Positions 1 to 7,765 of a stretch of 64,000 nt of DNA are shown piece by piece. How positions within the stretch are numbered: the stretch's first letter is position 1; the number at the start of each line of letters is the position of its first letter. The DNA lies in IMG/VR virus record IMGVR_UViG_3300001450_000023, positions 1 to 64,000 of that record. One strand, written 5' to 3'. Below the pieces are notes generated by a model that saw nothing but the letters and a program-made list of their open reading frames with translations, searched no databases and was not told the DNA's origin. The DNA comes from a virus. The position numbers and the translations under genes are program-made.

Positions 1-1
1 A

Positions 2-187
2 CCATTTCCAGAGATAGAAGAGTTCAAAGCTTTTGAAACAATAGGATATGGAGATGAAAGGTTTGATGATTGTTCTGATATTTATGTAATTACATATGGA
101 ATAACATATGATAATGATACATTAATGATTAGAAAAAGAATGAAATATAATTGTGGAACTTATGATTATGCCACATGGACAGATTAA
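2..187 (+). CDS. C-terminal end of a hypothetical protein (5' partial)
   Basis: An open frame enters from the left edge and ends at TAA 185-187, giving 61 residues. It is rich in Asp, Tyr and Thr and has no stop before 185. The composition looks coding and matches the neighbouring phage genes, but I recognise no domain. It is followed at once by a candidate structured RNA and a terminator, so it is probably the last gene of its transcript. The start lies outside the window. Confidence 0.5.
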   Translation, partial: PFPEIEEFKAFETIGYGDERFDDCSDIYVITYGITYDNDTLMIRKRMKYNCGTYDYATWTD

Positions 188-197
188 TCAGGTTTTA

Positions 198-305
198 GGG
201 AGTTTAATTATGCAGTACCTTGAGTGAGAAATAACAGCTGATTTCTCAAGTTTCTTTAACAGGATGTTAAAGATAGAAAACTCTAAAAAAACTCCCACTT
301 TTTAT
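198..305 (+). ncRNA. Candidate structured RNA with closing stem and two internal hairpins
   Basis: An 8-bp closing stem pairs GGGAGTTT (198-205) with AAACTCCC (289-296). Inside it lie an 8-bp hairpin TGAGAAAT (225-232) with ATTTCTCA (241-248) and a 7-bp hairpin CTTTAAC (254-260) with GTTAAAG (266-272). A T-rich tail begins at 299. All stems are perfect as read. The layout is a closed multiloop with two arms. It is not a tRNA: the arms and loops do not match D, anticodon or T arms and there is no CCA end. I infer a small noncoding RNA, or a structured 3' end of the upstream transcript. Strand is assigned from the T-rich tail and the neighbouring genes. Confidence 0.45.
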
Positions 306-399
306 TATTATTAACTGCCACTCCATTTAACTATGAAGAGTTGTAATATATAATGGATAATATATATTAAGGCAAATGTTATAACTCAATTAAAATCAG

Positions 400-431
400 G
401 TAATCTCTGTTATTCAGAGATTACTTTTTTT
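400..431 (+). terminator. Intrinsic terminator
   Basis: A perfect 10-bp stem, GTAATCTCTG (400-409) with CAGAGATTAC (415-424), has a 5-base loop and is followed by seven T. It separates the candidate RNA region from the promoter-like element just downstream. Confidence 0.85.
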
Positions 432-434
432 ACT

Positions 435-468
435 ATAAACTTTACTTTTTCCCTTTACCAATACTGGA
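435..468 (+). promoter_or_regulatory. Promoter-like repeated element, copy 1
   Basis: This 34-base stretch matches 1675-1708 at 29 of 34 positions; the shared core is ACTTTTTCCCTT. Four of the five differences are C/T and one is A/G. Both copies begin within five bases of the T-run of an intrinsic terminator, are followed by TATTATTATAAA (4 bases after copy 1, 10 after copy 2), and precede a plus-strand gene. Position and conservation suggest a promoter or activator site. I see no clear Bacteroidota -33/-7 pair, so a phage-specific promoter is possible. Confidence 0.5.
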
Positions 469-494
469 ATAATATTATTATAAACTTAATAACT

Positions 495-1280
495 ATGCAA
501 ATTATGAAAGGAAATTTAAAAATACATTTACATTCAAGACAAGGAATGTATAATGTTGATTCAATAGGAAAAGCATCTATAACTTGTAGTACAAAACATT
601 ATAGTTTTAGAGTATCACATAAAGATTTTAAATGTTTTGCTGGTGGAAATAATGATTCAAGTACTGAGTATGAAAAAGAATTATTTAGAACTGCTATAGA
701 TTCAGATGGAATAAAAAGAGATTTAATTAGATTAGAAGCAACTTATAGAGAAATTAAGAAAGCTGCTGAAACTGGAGTAAATGATTATTATACTAAATTA
801 GAAGAAAAAGCATCTGCAAATAATTTAGAAGATGAAATTCAAGATTATAAATTTAATAAGGCTGTAGAAATATATCAGCATAATATAGATTTATCTAATT
901 ATGAAAATTCTAAAGGAACTAAATTTATAATTCAACAATATGATGACTTTCCTCTTAACCATTTAGAATATAGAATGTTCTTTGACCCATTTAATTTTGT
1001 TGTTAATTTTCATTCTAGTTTACATCAAATTACAGAAGATATTAGAGATAAAACTGATAGTGAAAATTGGTGTACAATTAATGGTGGTCACTTAAAAATA
1101 ATAGATAATACTGTTGTATTATATGGACAATCAGGTGATTATGGAGTATATAATGATGAAATAGCAGTTGAATGTGCAAGAAAATTATTTCCAAATAAAA
1201 CTATATTTTCTTATGCTGGACATTCATTTAAAAAGGAAATGTTATTTGGAGAAGTTATTGAAGATGAACTCCCATTTTAA
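495..1280 (+). CDS. Hypothetical protein
   Basis: A 261-residue soluble protein that I cannot assign. The middle (about residues 75-150) is charged and helical; the C-terminal third holds a more globular segment with a GQSGDYG motif and several aromatic residues. No signal peptide or membrane segment. Two in-frame ATGs are possible: 495 and 504. The second has the AATTATG context used by many genes here, so the protein may start three residues later. A promoter-like element lies just upstream, so it is probably expressed independently and early. Confidence 0.75.
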   Translation: MQIMKGNLKIHLHSRQGMYNVDSIGKASITCSTKHYSFRVSHKDFKCFAGGNNDSSTEYEKELFRTAIDSDGIKRDLIRLEATYREIKKAAETGVNDYYTKLEEKASANNLEDEIQDYKFNKAVEIYQHNIDLSNYENSKGTKFIIQQYDDFPLNHLEYRMFFDPFNFVVNFHSSLHQITEDIRDKTDSENWCTINGGHLKIIDNTVVLYGQSGDYGVYNDEIAVECARKLFPNKTIFSYAGHSFKKEMLFGEVIEDELPF

Positions 1281-1330
1281 AGAGTATTTTGTATTGCTTG
1301 AGATACACTAAATAAGTCAAGTAAACTGTT

Positions 1331-1533
1331 GATTTAAAATTGCAATAAAAAGGTGTACTTGTGAGTGGGCTATGGTGTGATACAAACTCTCATTGCAATT
1401 TTTAAAATCAGGTTATCACTTAGTATAGAACAATTAGATGTAAGACCTATGGAGGAAACTCTGCTAGAGCATTCATGGCTAAGTATCATTCCCATAGGAA
1501 GTATAACTGTGATACCTTTGGAATGTGGGTATC
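1331..1533 (+). ncRNA. Candidate structured RNA with competing pairings
   Basis: The first stem pairs 1331-1346 with 1392-1409 around the self-complementary octamer ATTGCAAT, with small bulges. A second long-range stem pairs GGTTATCAC (1411-1419, one bulged T) with GTGATACC (1509-1516). Inside it are CCTATGG (1446-1452) with CCATAGG (1492-1498) and a CTCT/AGAG hairpin (1459-1469). GATACC (1511-1516) can pair instead with GGTATC (1528-1533), so two exclusive folds exist. G+C is locally raised (25 of 60 bases in 1441-1500). An intrinsic terminator follows at 1578. I infer a noncoding RNA or cis-regulatory RNA of unknown family; group I intron core motifs were not seen. Confidence 0.45.
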
Positions 1534-1577
1534 AATTTTATATTAAACTTTAAGGGTTTAGTAATTAATTAATCATT

Positions 1578-1613
1578 GAGTTAGCCTATTAAATGTTTAG
1601 GCTAACTCTTTTT
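1578..1613 (+). terminator. Intrinsic terminator after the candidate RNA
   Basis: A perfect 10-bp stem, GAGTTAGCCT (1578-1587) with AGGCTAACTC (1599-1608), is followed by five T. Confidence 0.85.
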
Positions 1614-1638
1614 AAGAAGCATGGTGTTAAGTTTAAAA

Positions 1639-1670
1639 GGACTTTCTGTAAAAGGAAAGTTCTTTTTTTT
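1639..1670 (+). terminator. Second intrinsic terminator in tandem
   Basis: An 8-bp stem, GGACTTTC (1639-1646) with GAAAGTTC (1655-1662), has one G-T pair and is followed by eight T. With the terminator 26 bases upstream it insulates the next promoter. Confidence 0.8.
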
Positions 1671-1674
1671 ATAA

Positions 1675-1708
1675 ATAAACTTCACTTTTTCCCTTCACTA
1701 ATGTTGGA
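1675..1708 (+). promoter_or_regulatory. Promoter-like repeated element, copy 2
   Basis: Matches 435-468 at 29 of 34 positions, starts five bases after a terminator T-run, and is followed by TATTATTATAAA at 1719-1730. It lies about 65 bases before the ATG at 1775, leaving an AT-rich leader. Confidence 0.5.
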
Positions 1709-1774
1709 TAGTATTTGCTATTATTATAAATATGAAAACTAAAATTATTTTAAACAATTAAACAATTGAAAATT

Positions 1775-2314
1775 ATGGAAACTACTAAAGAATTTGGTAA
1801 AATTATGGTTACTGAAGTTAAGACTTCAGATTATCAAAAGCAAGGTACTGTAACAGCAGTACTAAAACAAGTTGTATCAACTAAAACTACTTATGCAAGT
1901 AATGGTACAAAAGATAATTTATTTGACACATCAGAATTTTCTGAGTTAGAAAGTTCTGAATACACAAATGATGAAACAAGAGTATATTTTATGGATATAC
2001 CTGCAGGTTCTACTTTGCAAGATGTACAAGTAAAGATGAATCTTCCTAAGTTTGCTAATGCAAGATTAGTTAAGATTTTATCTAACAGACCTATTCTTGA
2101 TGATGGTCAAAGGTATGCAATTGCTAATTATGGCAAGAGTGAAATGTCTTTTGCAAAAAGACAACTTGTAAAAGATGGTTCAGGTAATCATGTACTCCGA
2201 AATGGAGAAAATTGCTATAGAAAAATAGAATTTTCTATTCATGGTGGAGAAGATGAAAATCTAATTCATGAACAAGGACTTGTTTATTCAACTCCAGAAA
2301 GTGTACTTGCATAA
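1775..2314 (+). CDS. Hypothetical protein, probably well expressed
   Basis: A 179-residue soluble protein of mixed alpha/beta character with no domain I recognise. I chose ATG 1775, which has the AATTATG context, over a TTG three codons upstream. It sits alone between a promoter-like element and a perfect terminator (2321-2358), so it is a single-gene transcript. The compact unit just ahead of the replication genes fits an abundant early product, but no function can be read from the sequence. Confidence 0.75.
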   Translation: METTKEFGKIMVTEVKTSDYQKQGTVTAVLKQVVSTKTTYASNGTKDNLFDTSEFSELESSEYTNDETRVYFMDIPAGSTLQDVQVKMNLPKFANARLVKILSNRPILDDGQRYAIANYGKSEMSFAKRQLVKDGSGNHVLRNGENCYRKIEFSIHGGEDENLIHEQGLVYSTPESVLA

Positions 2315-2320
2315 ATTTAA

Positions 2321-2358
2321 TAAGCTACTGTAATTTTGCAGTAGCTTATTTTTTTTTT
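2321..2358 (+). terminator. Intrinsic terminator
   Basis: A perfect 10-bp stem, TAAGCTACTG (2321-2330) with CAGTAGCTTA (2339-2348), has an 8-base loop and a run of ten T. Confidence 0.9.
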
Positions 2359-2377
2359 AATTTTAAAACAATAAGAG

Positions 2378-2794
2378 ATGAAAATAGTTTTAAATAGATG
2401 TTTTGGAGGATTTAGACTCTCAGATAAATGTGAAGAAATGCTTGAAAAAAAAACAGGTGGACTTTCTTTTGAATCAGAAAGACATAATGAACATCTGGTT
2501 TCTATTGTAGAAATGTATGGTAAAAATGCATCAGACAGTTTAGTTTCACAATTAGAAATTGTGGAAATACCAGATGGATGCAAGTATCATATAGATGAAT
2601 ATGATGGAATGGAATCAGTAAATACCTATATAGAAATTACTGAAGATGACCTTTTTATTGGATTAAATTTAGAAAGATTAGAACTTGCTAGACAAGTTGA
2701 TTTTATTAAGCTAATAAAAGGAGGATATGAAAAGTGTTTAGAAGAAAAAGCAGACTCTGATATATCAGTAATGAAAGATGAAGGTCTGTTATAA
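2378..2794 (+). CDS. Conserved phage hypothetical protein with CFGGF N-terminus
   Basis: A 138-residue protein that begins with a beta-strand and a CFGGF motif close to the N-terminus, a start I associate with a small family of phage hypothetical proteins of unknown function. The rest is acidic and mostly helical. No membrane segment or catalytic motif is evident. It lies 63 bases after the previous stop, beyond a terminator, so it needs its own promoter or read-through. Confidence 0.7.
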   Translation: MKIVLNRCFGGFRLSDKCEEMLEKKTGGLSFESERHNEHLVSIVEMYGKNASDSLVSQLEIVEIPDGCKYHIDEYDGMESVNTYIEITEDDLFIGLNLERLELARQVDFIKLIKGGYEKCLEEKADSDISVMKDEGLL

Positions 2795-2803
2795 ACTATA
2801 ATT

Positions 2804-2884
2804 ATGAAAACAATAAAAGAATACAAGATATTCACAATTTATTTTTTAATTTTTAAATTATCTTTTGTCGTAAGAAAGGCTTAA
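2804..2884 (+). CDS. Possible 26-residue hydrophobic peptide
   Basis: A short frame starts at an ATG with the AATTATG context and encodes 26 residues: a charged N-terminus (about residues 1-9), then a hydrophobic stretch of about 15 rich in Ile, Phe and Leu, ending in Arg-Lys. It could be a small membrane peptide or a leader of the polymerase gene 28 bases downstream. Support is only start context and position. Confidence 0.3.
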   Translation: MKTIKEYKIFTIYFLIFKLSFVVRKA

Positions 2885-2912
2885 GATTTTTTTTACCATT
2901 ACCAATAAAATA

Positions 2913-4835
2913 ATGAAATATATCTATGACATTGAGATGTACCCTAACTTGTTTTTTGTTTTATTTTATGATATTGTAAACAAAAAGTATCATAAGTTTG
3001 AAATAAGTCAGTTTAAAAATCAAAAAGATGACTTGGCTAAATTTCTTGCAAAGAATAAAGGGTGCACTCTAATAGGTTATAATAATGTAAGATATGATTA
3101 TCCATTATTGCATTACTTTATAATATTATTAGGTAAAAAACTTACTAATAAAGAAATTGTTACAAAACTTTTTAATAAAAGTGGTCAATTAATAAAAATA
3201 AAAAGTCCTGTAGGAAAACCTTTATTCAGAAATATAGACTTACTATTAATAAATCACTTTGATAACAAAGCAAAGATGGTAAGTCTAAAGGAATTAGAAT
3301 TTAATCTTAGGATGGAAAACATTCAGGATCTGCCATATCATTTTACTAAAACATTAAGTAAAAAACAAATAGAAGAAGTTACACTATATTGTAAGAATGA
3401 TGTAGATGCAACTTATAACTTTTATTTGGAATGTAGAGATAGCATAAACTTCAGAGAGAAAATGTCTGAAAAATACAGTATGGATTTCACTAATTACAAT
3501 GATGTAAAAATAGGTGAAGCTATACTAATAGATGCTCTTTCTAATAAGATGAATGTAGAGAAAGAAGTTATAAAATCCATGAGAACCCGTAGGAATGTAA
3601 TGTCTATTAAAGATATTATGGTTAACTATGTAAAATTTTATGGAGATGCTCTAAAAACTTTTGTTGATTGGTGGAAAACTAAAGTAATCACCGAGACAAA
3701 AGGACAATTTTCTAAGATACCTGTTGAAGAAATAGAAGATATCTTTGAGTATACTAATCAAAAGTTATGTATGAAAAATACAATGTTGAAAAAACTCAAC
3801 ATAGTACATAAAGATTTTCAGTTTGACTTTGGTACAGGAGGTATTCATGGAATTTTAAAGCCAGGTAAATGGAAAAGTGATGACAATAACAAGTTAATTC
3901 TTGTAGATGTGTCATCATATTATCCTAATTTATGTTCTAAGAATGGGTTTCATCCAGCTCATTTTCCTAAAGACATTTTTATACAAGTAATTGACATGCT
4001 ATATAAGCAGAGAATGCAGGGTAAGAAAGATGGAGATAATGAAATTGTAAAAGCAATTAAGTTAGCTCTTAATGGAGCTTTATATGGGAAAAGTAATGAT
4101 AAATTTTCTTGTATGTATGATCCACAAATGATGATGAGTGTATGTGTAAATGGACAATTACTACTTGTAATGTTAGCAGAAAAACTTATAGATTTAGGTT
4201 TTGAAGTAATTCAAATAAATACAGATGGTATTTTATTATCATCTTCTAATGAAAAAGAAGATATATTGAAAATAGTCTGTAATAATTGGATGAATCTAAC
4301 AAAATTGAAACTTGATTATGATTATTTTGATCTTGTAGTACAAAAAGATTGCAATAATTATATAGCAAGATATACAAATGGAAAAATTAAGAGAAAAGGT
4401 GCTGCTTTTAACTATAAATTAGAGTGGCATAAGAATCATTCAGCTTTAGTAGTACAAAAAGCTGTAGAAAAGTATTTTCTTGATGATATTCCTATAGAAA
4501 CTTTTATAAAAAGTCATAAAAACATTTTTGATTTTATGCTTAGAGTAAAACTCAATAGAGGAAGCTCTTTAAATGCTATTACTGATGGTGAAAAACTACA
4601 AATGCAAAAGATTACTAGATATTTTATTGCAAAAGAAGGTAATTATGTGTTTGAAAAAGAACTTCCACCATTAAATGGTAAACGTAGGTTTACTGCAGTA
4701 GAAAAAAATTATAATGTTATCCCTTGTAACAATATTTCATCTCCTTTTTGGTCTGATGAGTATATATTTTCTGAGATAAATTATGATTATTATATAGAAA
4801 AAGCTAATAAAATAATAGAATCATGTATGATATAG
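2913..4835 (+). CDS. DNA polymerase, family B, with 3'-5' exonuclease
   Basis: This 640-residue replicative polymerase has all exonuclease motifs: D6 and E8 (Exo I), N57 and D62 (Exo II), Y159 and D163 (Exo III). Polymerase motif A is DVSSYYPN with D332; motif B is K383, N387, Y391, G392; motif C reads NTDG with D438. By comparison with RB69 polymerase, the essential second Asp of motif C is kept while the first is Asn. The protein is shorter than cellular family B enzymes and resembles compact phage ones. It overlaps the next small gene by 13 bases and leads the replication operon. Confidence 0.93.
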   Translation: MKYIYDIEMYPNLFFVLFYDIVNKKYHKFEISQFKNQKDDLAKFLAKNKGCTLIGYNNVRYDYPLLHYFIILLGKKLTNKEIVTKLFNKSGQLIKIKSPVGKPLFRNIDLLLINHFDNKAKMVSLKELEFNLRMENIQDLPYHFTKTLSKKQIEEVTLYCKNDVDATYNFYLECRDSINFREKMSEKYSMDFTNYNDVKIGEAILIDALSNKMNVEKEVIKSMRTRRNVMSIKDIMVNYVKFYGDALKTFVDWWKTKVITETKGQFSKIPVEEIEDIFEYTNQKLCMKNTMLKKLNIVHKDFQFDFGTGGIHGILKPGKWKSDDNNKLILVDVSSYYPNLCSKNGFHPAHFPKDIFIQVIDMLYKQRMQGKKDGDNEIVKAIKLALNGALYGKSNDKFSCMYDPQMMMSVCVNGQLLLVMLAEKLIDLGFEVIQINTDGILLSSSNEKEDILKIVCNNWMNLTKLKLDYDYFDLVVQKDCNNYIARYTNGKIKRKGAAFNYKLEWHKNHSALVVQKAVEKYFLDDIPIETFIKSHKNIFDFMLRVKLNRGSSLNAITDGEKLQMQKITRYFIAKEGNYVFEKELPPLNGKRRFTAVEKNYNVIPCNNISSPFWSDEYIFSEINYDYYIEKANKIIESCMI

Positions 4836-5026
4836 AAATTAATGCTTTAGTAGTACCAGAAGGAATAAATAAAGCAAAATTAATAAATCAATTGTTAGAA
4901 AATGTAATGATTCCTATATCAATACAAGAAGATGTTTTAGATCTTCAAAATGAACTTGGTTTAGATGGATCTATTGTTAATGAAGTAATACATTTTATAA
5001 AATATAAACAAAATTTTGAAGCATGA
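4823..5026 (+). CDS. Small hypothetical protein between polymerase and helicase
   Basis: A 67-residue acidic protein, probably helical, with no domain I recognise. It overlaps the polymerase end by 13 bases and the helicase start by four (ATGA), so it is translated with them and may be a small replisome factor. That role is inference from position only. Confidence 0.65.
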   Translation: MYDIEINALVVPEGINKAKLINQLLENVMIPISIQEDVLDLQNELGLDGSIVNEVIHFIKYKQNFEA

Positions 5027-6123
5027 AAAGAGATGAAATTCAACAAGAAGCTTTAGATGCAATTGTTAAAAACAAATTTAGAGGAATAATAGATGTAGCA
5101 CCCAGAGTGGGTAAGTCTAAGATAGCAATTGATGCTATTAAAAAATTAAATAAAAAAAAGGTGCTAATAATAGCACCTTTTAATCCCATTTTAGAAACAT
5201 GGGTACAGGAATTCTCAAAGTGGGGATTGGACTTTAATGGGGACTTAATAAATCAAAGGTCTTTGGATAAAATTAATTTACCTGATTATGATTTAGTTAT
5301 TGCAGATGAGGTACATACTTTGTCAGAATATCAAAGATTTTTACTCAAAGACAAGAAAATTTTAGGTTTTTCAGGTTCAATTTCAAGTAAAACTAAGAAA
5401 ATACTTTCAGAAGAACTAATGATTAAACCTATTTTTTCTTATAAAGTTGAAACTGCAATTAAAGATGGTATTATTTCAGATTATGAGATAAAAGTCATAT
5501 CTTGTAATCTTGACACTAAAGACAAATATATCCAAGTGTCAACCAAAAAAGCCAACTTTAAGACTACAGAGTGGAGCAATTACCAATTTTTAGATTCTCA
5601 ATTTACAAAGTTTAAAAGAATGTCTTGGGGTAACCCTAGACTAAATCCTATTAAGATGCAAATGGCATCTAAAAGAGCAAACTTTCTATATACTTCAAAG
5701 ACAAAATTAGAAGCATGTAAGAAATTTGTAAATTCTTTAGATGAGAGATTGCTAGTATTTACAGCAAGAACAGATGCTGCTGATAATCTTGGTATTAATT
5801 CTTACCATTCTAAGAGTAGTGGAAATAATTTAAATGAATTCTGCGAAGAAAATATAGATAAATTAGCAGTATGTGAAATGACTTCTATGGGCATAACTAT
5901 CCCTAATTTAAAGATAGGAATCTTTCATCAATTAAAATCTTCTGAAGAAGGTGCAATTCAAAAAATTCTAAGAATGTGCAACTGGGAAGATGGAGAAACT
6001 GCTAAAATATATATATTCCAATATACAAATACACAAGATGAGATCTGGGTGCAAAAAGCACTAGAACCATTTGATAAAAGTAAAATTGATTATGTAAGTT
6101 TAAACAAATTTGAATATGCTTAA
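5023..6123 (+). CDS. SF2 helicase (SNF2/RAD25-like)
   Basis: A 366-residue P-loop ATPase. Motif I is APRVGKSK with K31, motif II is DEVH (95-98), motif III is SGS in GFSGSIS, and a late QKILRM segment fits motif VI. These are the motifs of superfamily 2 DNA helicases; crAss-like phages regularly carry an SNF2-type helicase beside the polymerase. The protein is compact, with two RecA-like lobes and no accessory domains. It overlaps its upstream neighbour by four bases. An 11-bp terminator-like hairpin lies inside the gene at 5156-5181. Confidence 0.85.
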   Translation: MKRDEIQQEALDAIVKNKFRGIIDVAPRVGKSKIAIDAIKKLNKKKVLIIAPFNPILETWVQEFSKWGLDFNGDLINQRSLDKINLPDYDLVIADEVHTLSEYQRFLLKDKKILGFSGSISSKTKKILSEELMIKPIFSYKVETAIKDGIISDYEIKVISCNLDTKDKYIQVSTKKANFKTTEWSNYQFLDSQFTKFKRMSWGNPRLNPIKMQMASKRANFLYTSKTKLEACKKFVNSLDERLLVFTARTDAADNLGINSYHSKSSGNNLNEFCEENIDKLAVCEMTSMGITIPNLKIGIFHQLKSSEEGAIQKILRMCNWEDGETAKIYIFQYTNTQDEIWVQKALEPFDKSKIDYVSLNKFEYA

Positions 6124-6652
6124 CAAAAAACTGTTAGATATTCTAGAAGAAAATAGGATTCCAGATACTGGGATCCTTTATCTTTTAGCTATCTATTATA
6201 ATTTAGATGCACAGCATCTTGTTGATGATGAAGTTCAGAAAAAAGTGAACATGTTAAAAATTGTTGAAAGAGATTATGATTCAGATGAATTTACCATTAA
6301 ATGGAATGTACCTTTACTTCAAGGAGACAAGCCAACAGTAAGTCATTGGGACTGGGTAGATGACTGGAGAAAGCTTTTTAAACAAGTAAATCCTGAAAGA
6401 ACAGGAGTAAAACAATATTGTATTGCTAGGATGAAAAGATTCTTTTCTAAATATCCTAATTATAGGCAAGATGATGTAATGAAGGCTACAAGAGCCTATT
6501 TATCAACAGTTGTTGATCCTAAATATTGTAAGAAATCACACAGATTTATATATGAAGATAGTGGTGTAAATGAGTATTCTCTTCTACTTGAGTGGTGTGA
6601 AAGAACAAAGAGTTCAGATAAATATTTAAAATATAAAAAGATGGGAGAATGA
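6116..6652 (+). CDS. Hypothetical replication-module protein
   Basis: About 178 residues from ATG 6116; an in-frame TTG two codons earlier is less likely. The C-terminal half is a basic helical domain rich in Trp, Tyr and Arg (about residues 80-135), plausible for DNA or protein contacts. It sits between two helicase genes, overlapping the upstream stop by eight bases and sharing ATGA with the DnaB-like gene. A helicase-loader-type role is a reasonable guess from position, but I see no diagnostic motif. Confidence 0.7.
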   Translation: MLNKKLLDILEENRIPDTGILYLLAIYYNLDAQHLVDDEVQKKVNMLKIVERDYDSDEFTIKWNVPLLQGDKPTVSHWDWVDDWRKLFKQVNPERTGVKQYCIARMKRFFSKYPNYRQDDVMKATRAYLSTVVDPKYCKKSHRFIYEDSGVNEYSLLLEWCERTKSSDKYLKYKKMGE

Positions 6653-7749
6653 ATTTCATAGAAAAATTTAAAGCAGGTCAATTAGGTAAAAACTTTGGAC
6701 TGCCAACAGGATTAAAATCATTTGATCTTGCTATTGATGGTATTCAAAGGAAGTCAATGTATGGAATAGCTGCTGCCCCAAAGGTAGGTAAGACTACTTT
6801 TACAGATTTTTCTTTTGTTATTAATCCAATTTTGTATTGTTTAGAAAATAAGTTGAATATAGAGTTTCATTATTTCTCATATGAGATAGATAGGATTAGA
6901 AAAGAGTTTGATTTTGCATCATATTTCTTTTATAAAGACTACGGAATCAATTATTTAGAACATAATGAAAATAGATATCCTATAGGTAGTAGATATTTTT
7001 TAGGTAAGTTGAAATGTAAAGATACTAATGAAATAATTCCAGTATCTAAAGAACATAAAGACTTACTTGGCAAAATATACTTAGATAGGATAATACCTAT
7101 ATTTGGTGAGTATGATTCTCAAGGTAAAAAAGTAAAAAAAGGTATAATAAATTTCATTGCAGATAGAGACAACCCAACAGGGATGAGAAATCTGCTATTG
7201 AATTATTATAAAGACAATGGACACTTTATTTATGAAGAATATACTGTTTTACAAAACAATAGAAAGGTTAAGCAACAGAAGATTAGTGGCTATAAATCTA
7301 ATGATGAGTCTAAATATCATATAGTGATAACAGATCACATCAGAAAATTAAAAAGAGAGAGAGGATTCTCAATGAAAGAGAATATAGATAAGTGGATAGA
7401 ATACACAGTTGACTTAAGAAACTGGTGTGGTTCTACATTTGTACACATATGCCATTTAAATAGGGCTATAGGGGATATAAACAGGATAAAATATGAATCT
7501 GAGACATTGCATCCAACAGGTGATGATGTTAAAGATACAGGAAATTTATCAGAGGAGTGTGATTATTTAATTACACTTTTTAATCCAACAGAAGAAAGGT
7601 ACAAGTTAGAGAGTCATTTTGGAAATGATTTATCAATGTTTCCAAATTATAGGAGTATTCACTTAGTAGAATCAAGAGATACAGAGTGTCCACAGCATTT
7701 GTTTACAGAAATGCATGGAAATATCAAAAATTTTATAGAAATTTATTAA
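6649..7749 (+). CDS. DnaB-like replicative helicase (RecA fold)
   Basis: A 366-residue ATPase with Walker A AAPKVGKTT (K48), a Walker B-type strand HIVITD with D229, and a following HLNRA segment typical of the DnaB C-terminal domain. The N-terminal domain of bacterial DnaB is missing: the ATPase starts almost at once. It would unwind the phage replication fork. Start and stop are coupled to the upstream gene by ATGA. A 16-base gap precedes the next ATPase. Confidence 0.82.
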   Translation: MNFIEKFKAGQLGKNFGLPTGLKSFDLAIDGIQRKSMYGIAAAPKVGKTTFTDFSFVINPILYCLENKLNIEFHYFSYEIDRIRKEFDFASYFFYKDYGINYLEHNENRYPIGSRYFLGKLKCKDTNEIIPVSKEHKDLLGKIYLDRIIPIFGEYDSQGKKVKKGIINFIADRDNPTGMRNLLLNYYKDNGHFIYEEYTVLQNNRKVKQQKISGYKSNDESKYHIVITDHIRKLKRERGFSMKENIDKWIEYTVDLRNWCGSTFVHICHLNRAIGDINRIKYESETLHPTGDDVKDTGNLSEECDYLITLFNPTEERYKLESHFGNDLSMFPNYRSIHLVESRDTECPQHLFTEMHGNIKNFIEIY

Positions 7750-7765
7750 CTTTAAAAACAGAAAC

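Larger units (their letters stand above)
188..494 (+). other. Intergenic region between the first two genes
   Basis: This 307-base gap holds the candidate RNA (198-305), an AT-rich stretch (306-399) where I see nothing specific, an intrinsic terminator (400-431) and a promoter-like element (435-468). No credible reading frame was found. Confidence 0.6.
1281..1774 (+). other. Intergenic region with structured RNA, two terminators and promoter-like element
   Basis: This gap of about 490 bases holds the candidate structured RNA (1331-1533), terminators at 1578-1613 and 1639-1670, and the second promoter-like element (1675-1708). The 62-codon GTG-initiated frame at 1365-1553 lies on the paired RNA stems and is not annotated as a gene. 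Confidence 0.6.

Noticed and set aside
198-296. Cloverleaf-like pairing considered as a tRNA
   Set aside because: Stem lengths, loop lengths and conserved T-loop bases do not fit a tRNA; the closing stem is followed by a T-rich tail rather than a discriminator base and CCA.
1331-1533. Group I intron
   Set aside because: I could not find P7/P3-type core pairings, and there are no interrupted exons on either side.
1365-1553. A 62-codon GTG-initiated plus-strand frame
   Set aside because: It lies on the paired arms of the candidate RNA, has a poor start, and its composition differs from the phage proteins.
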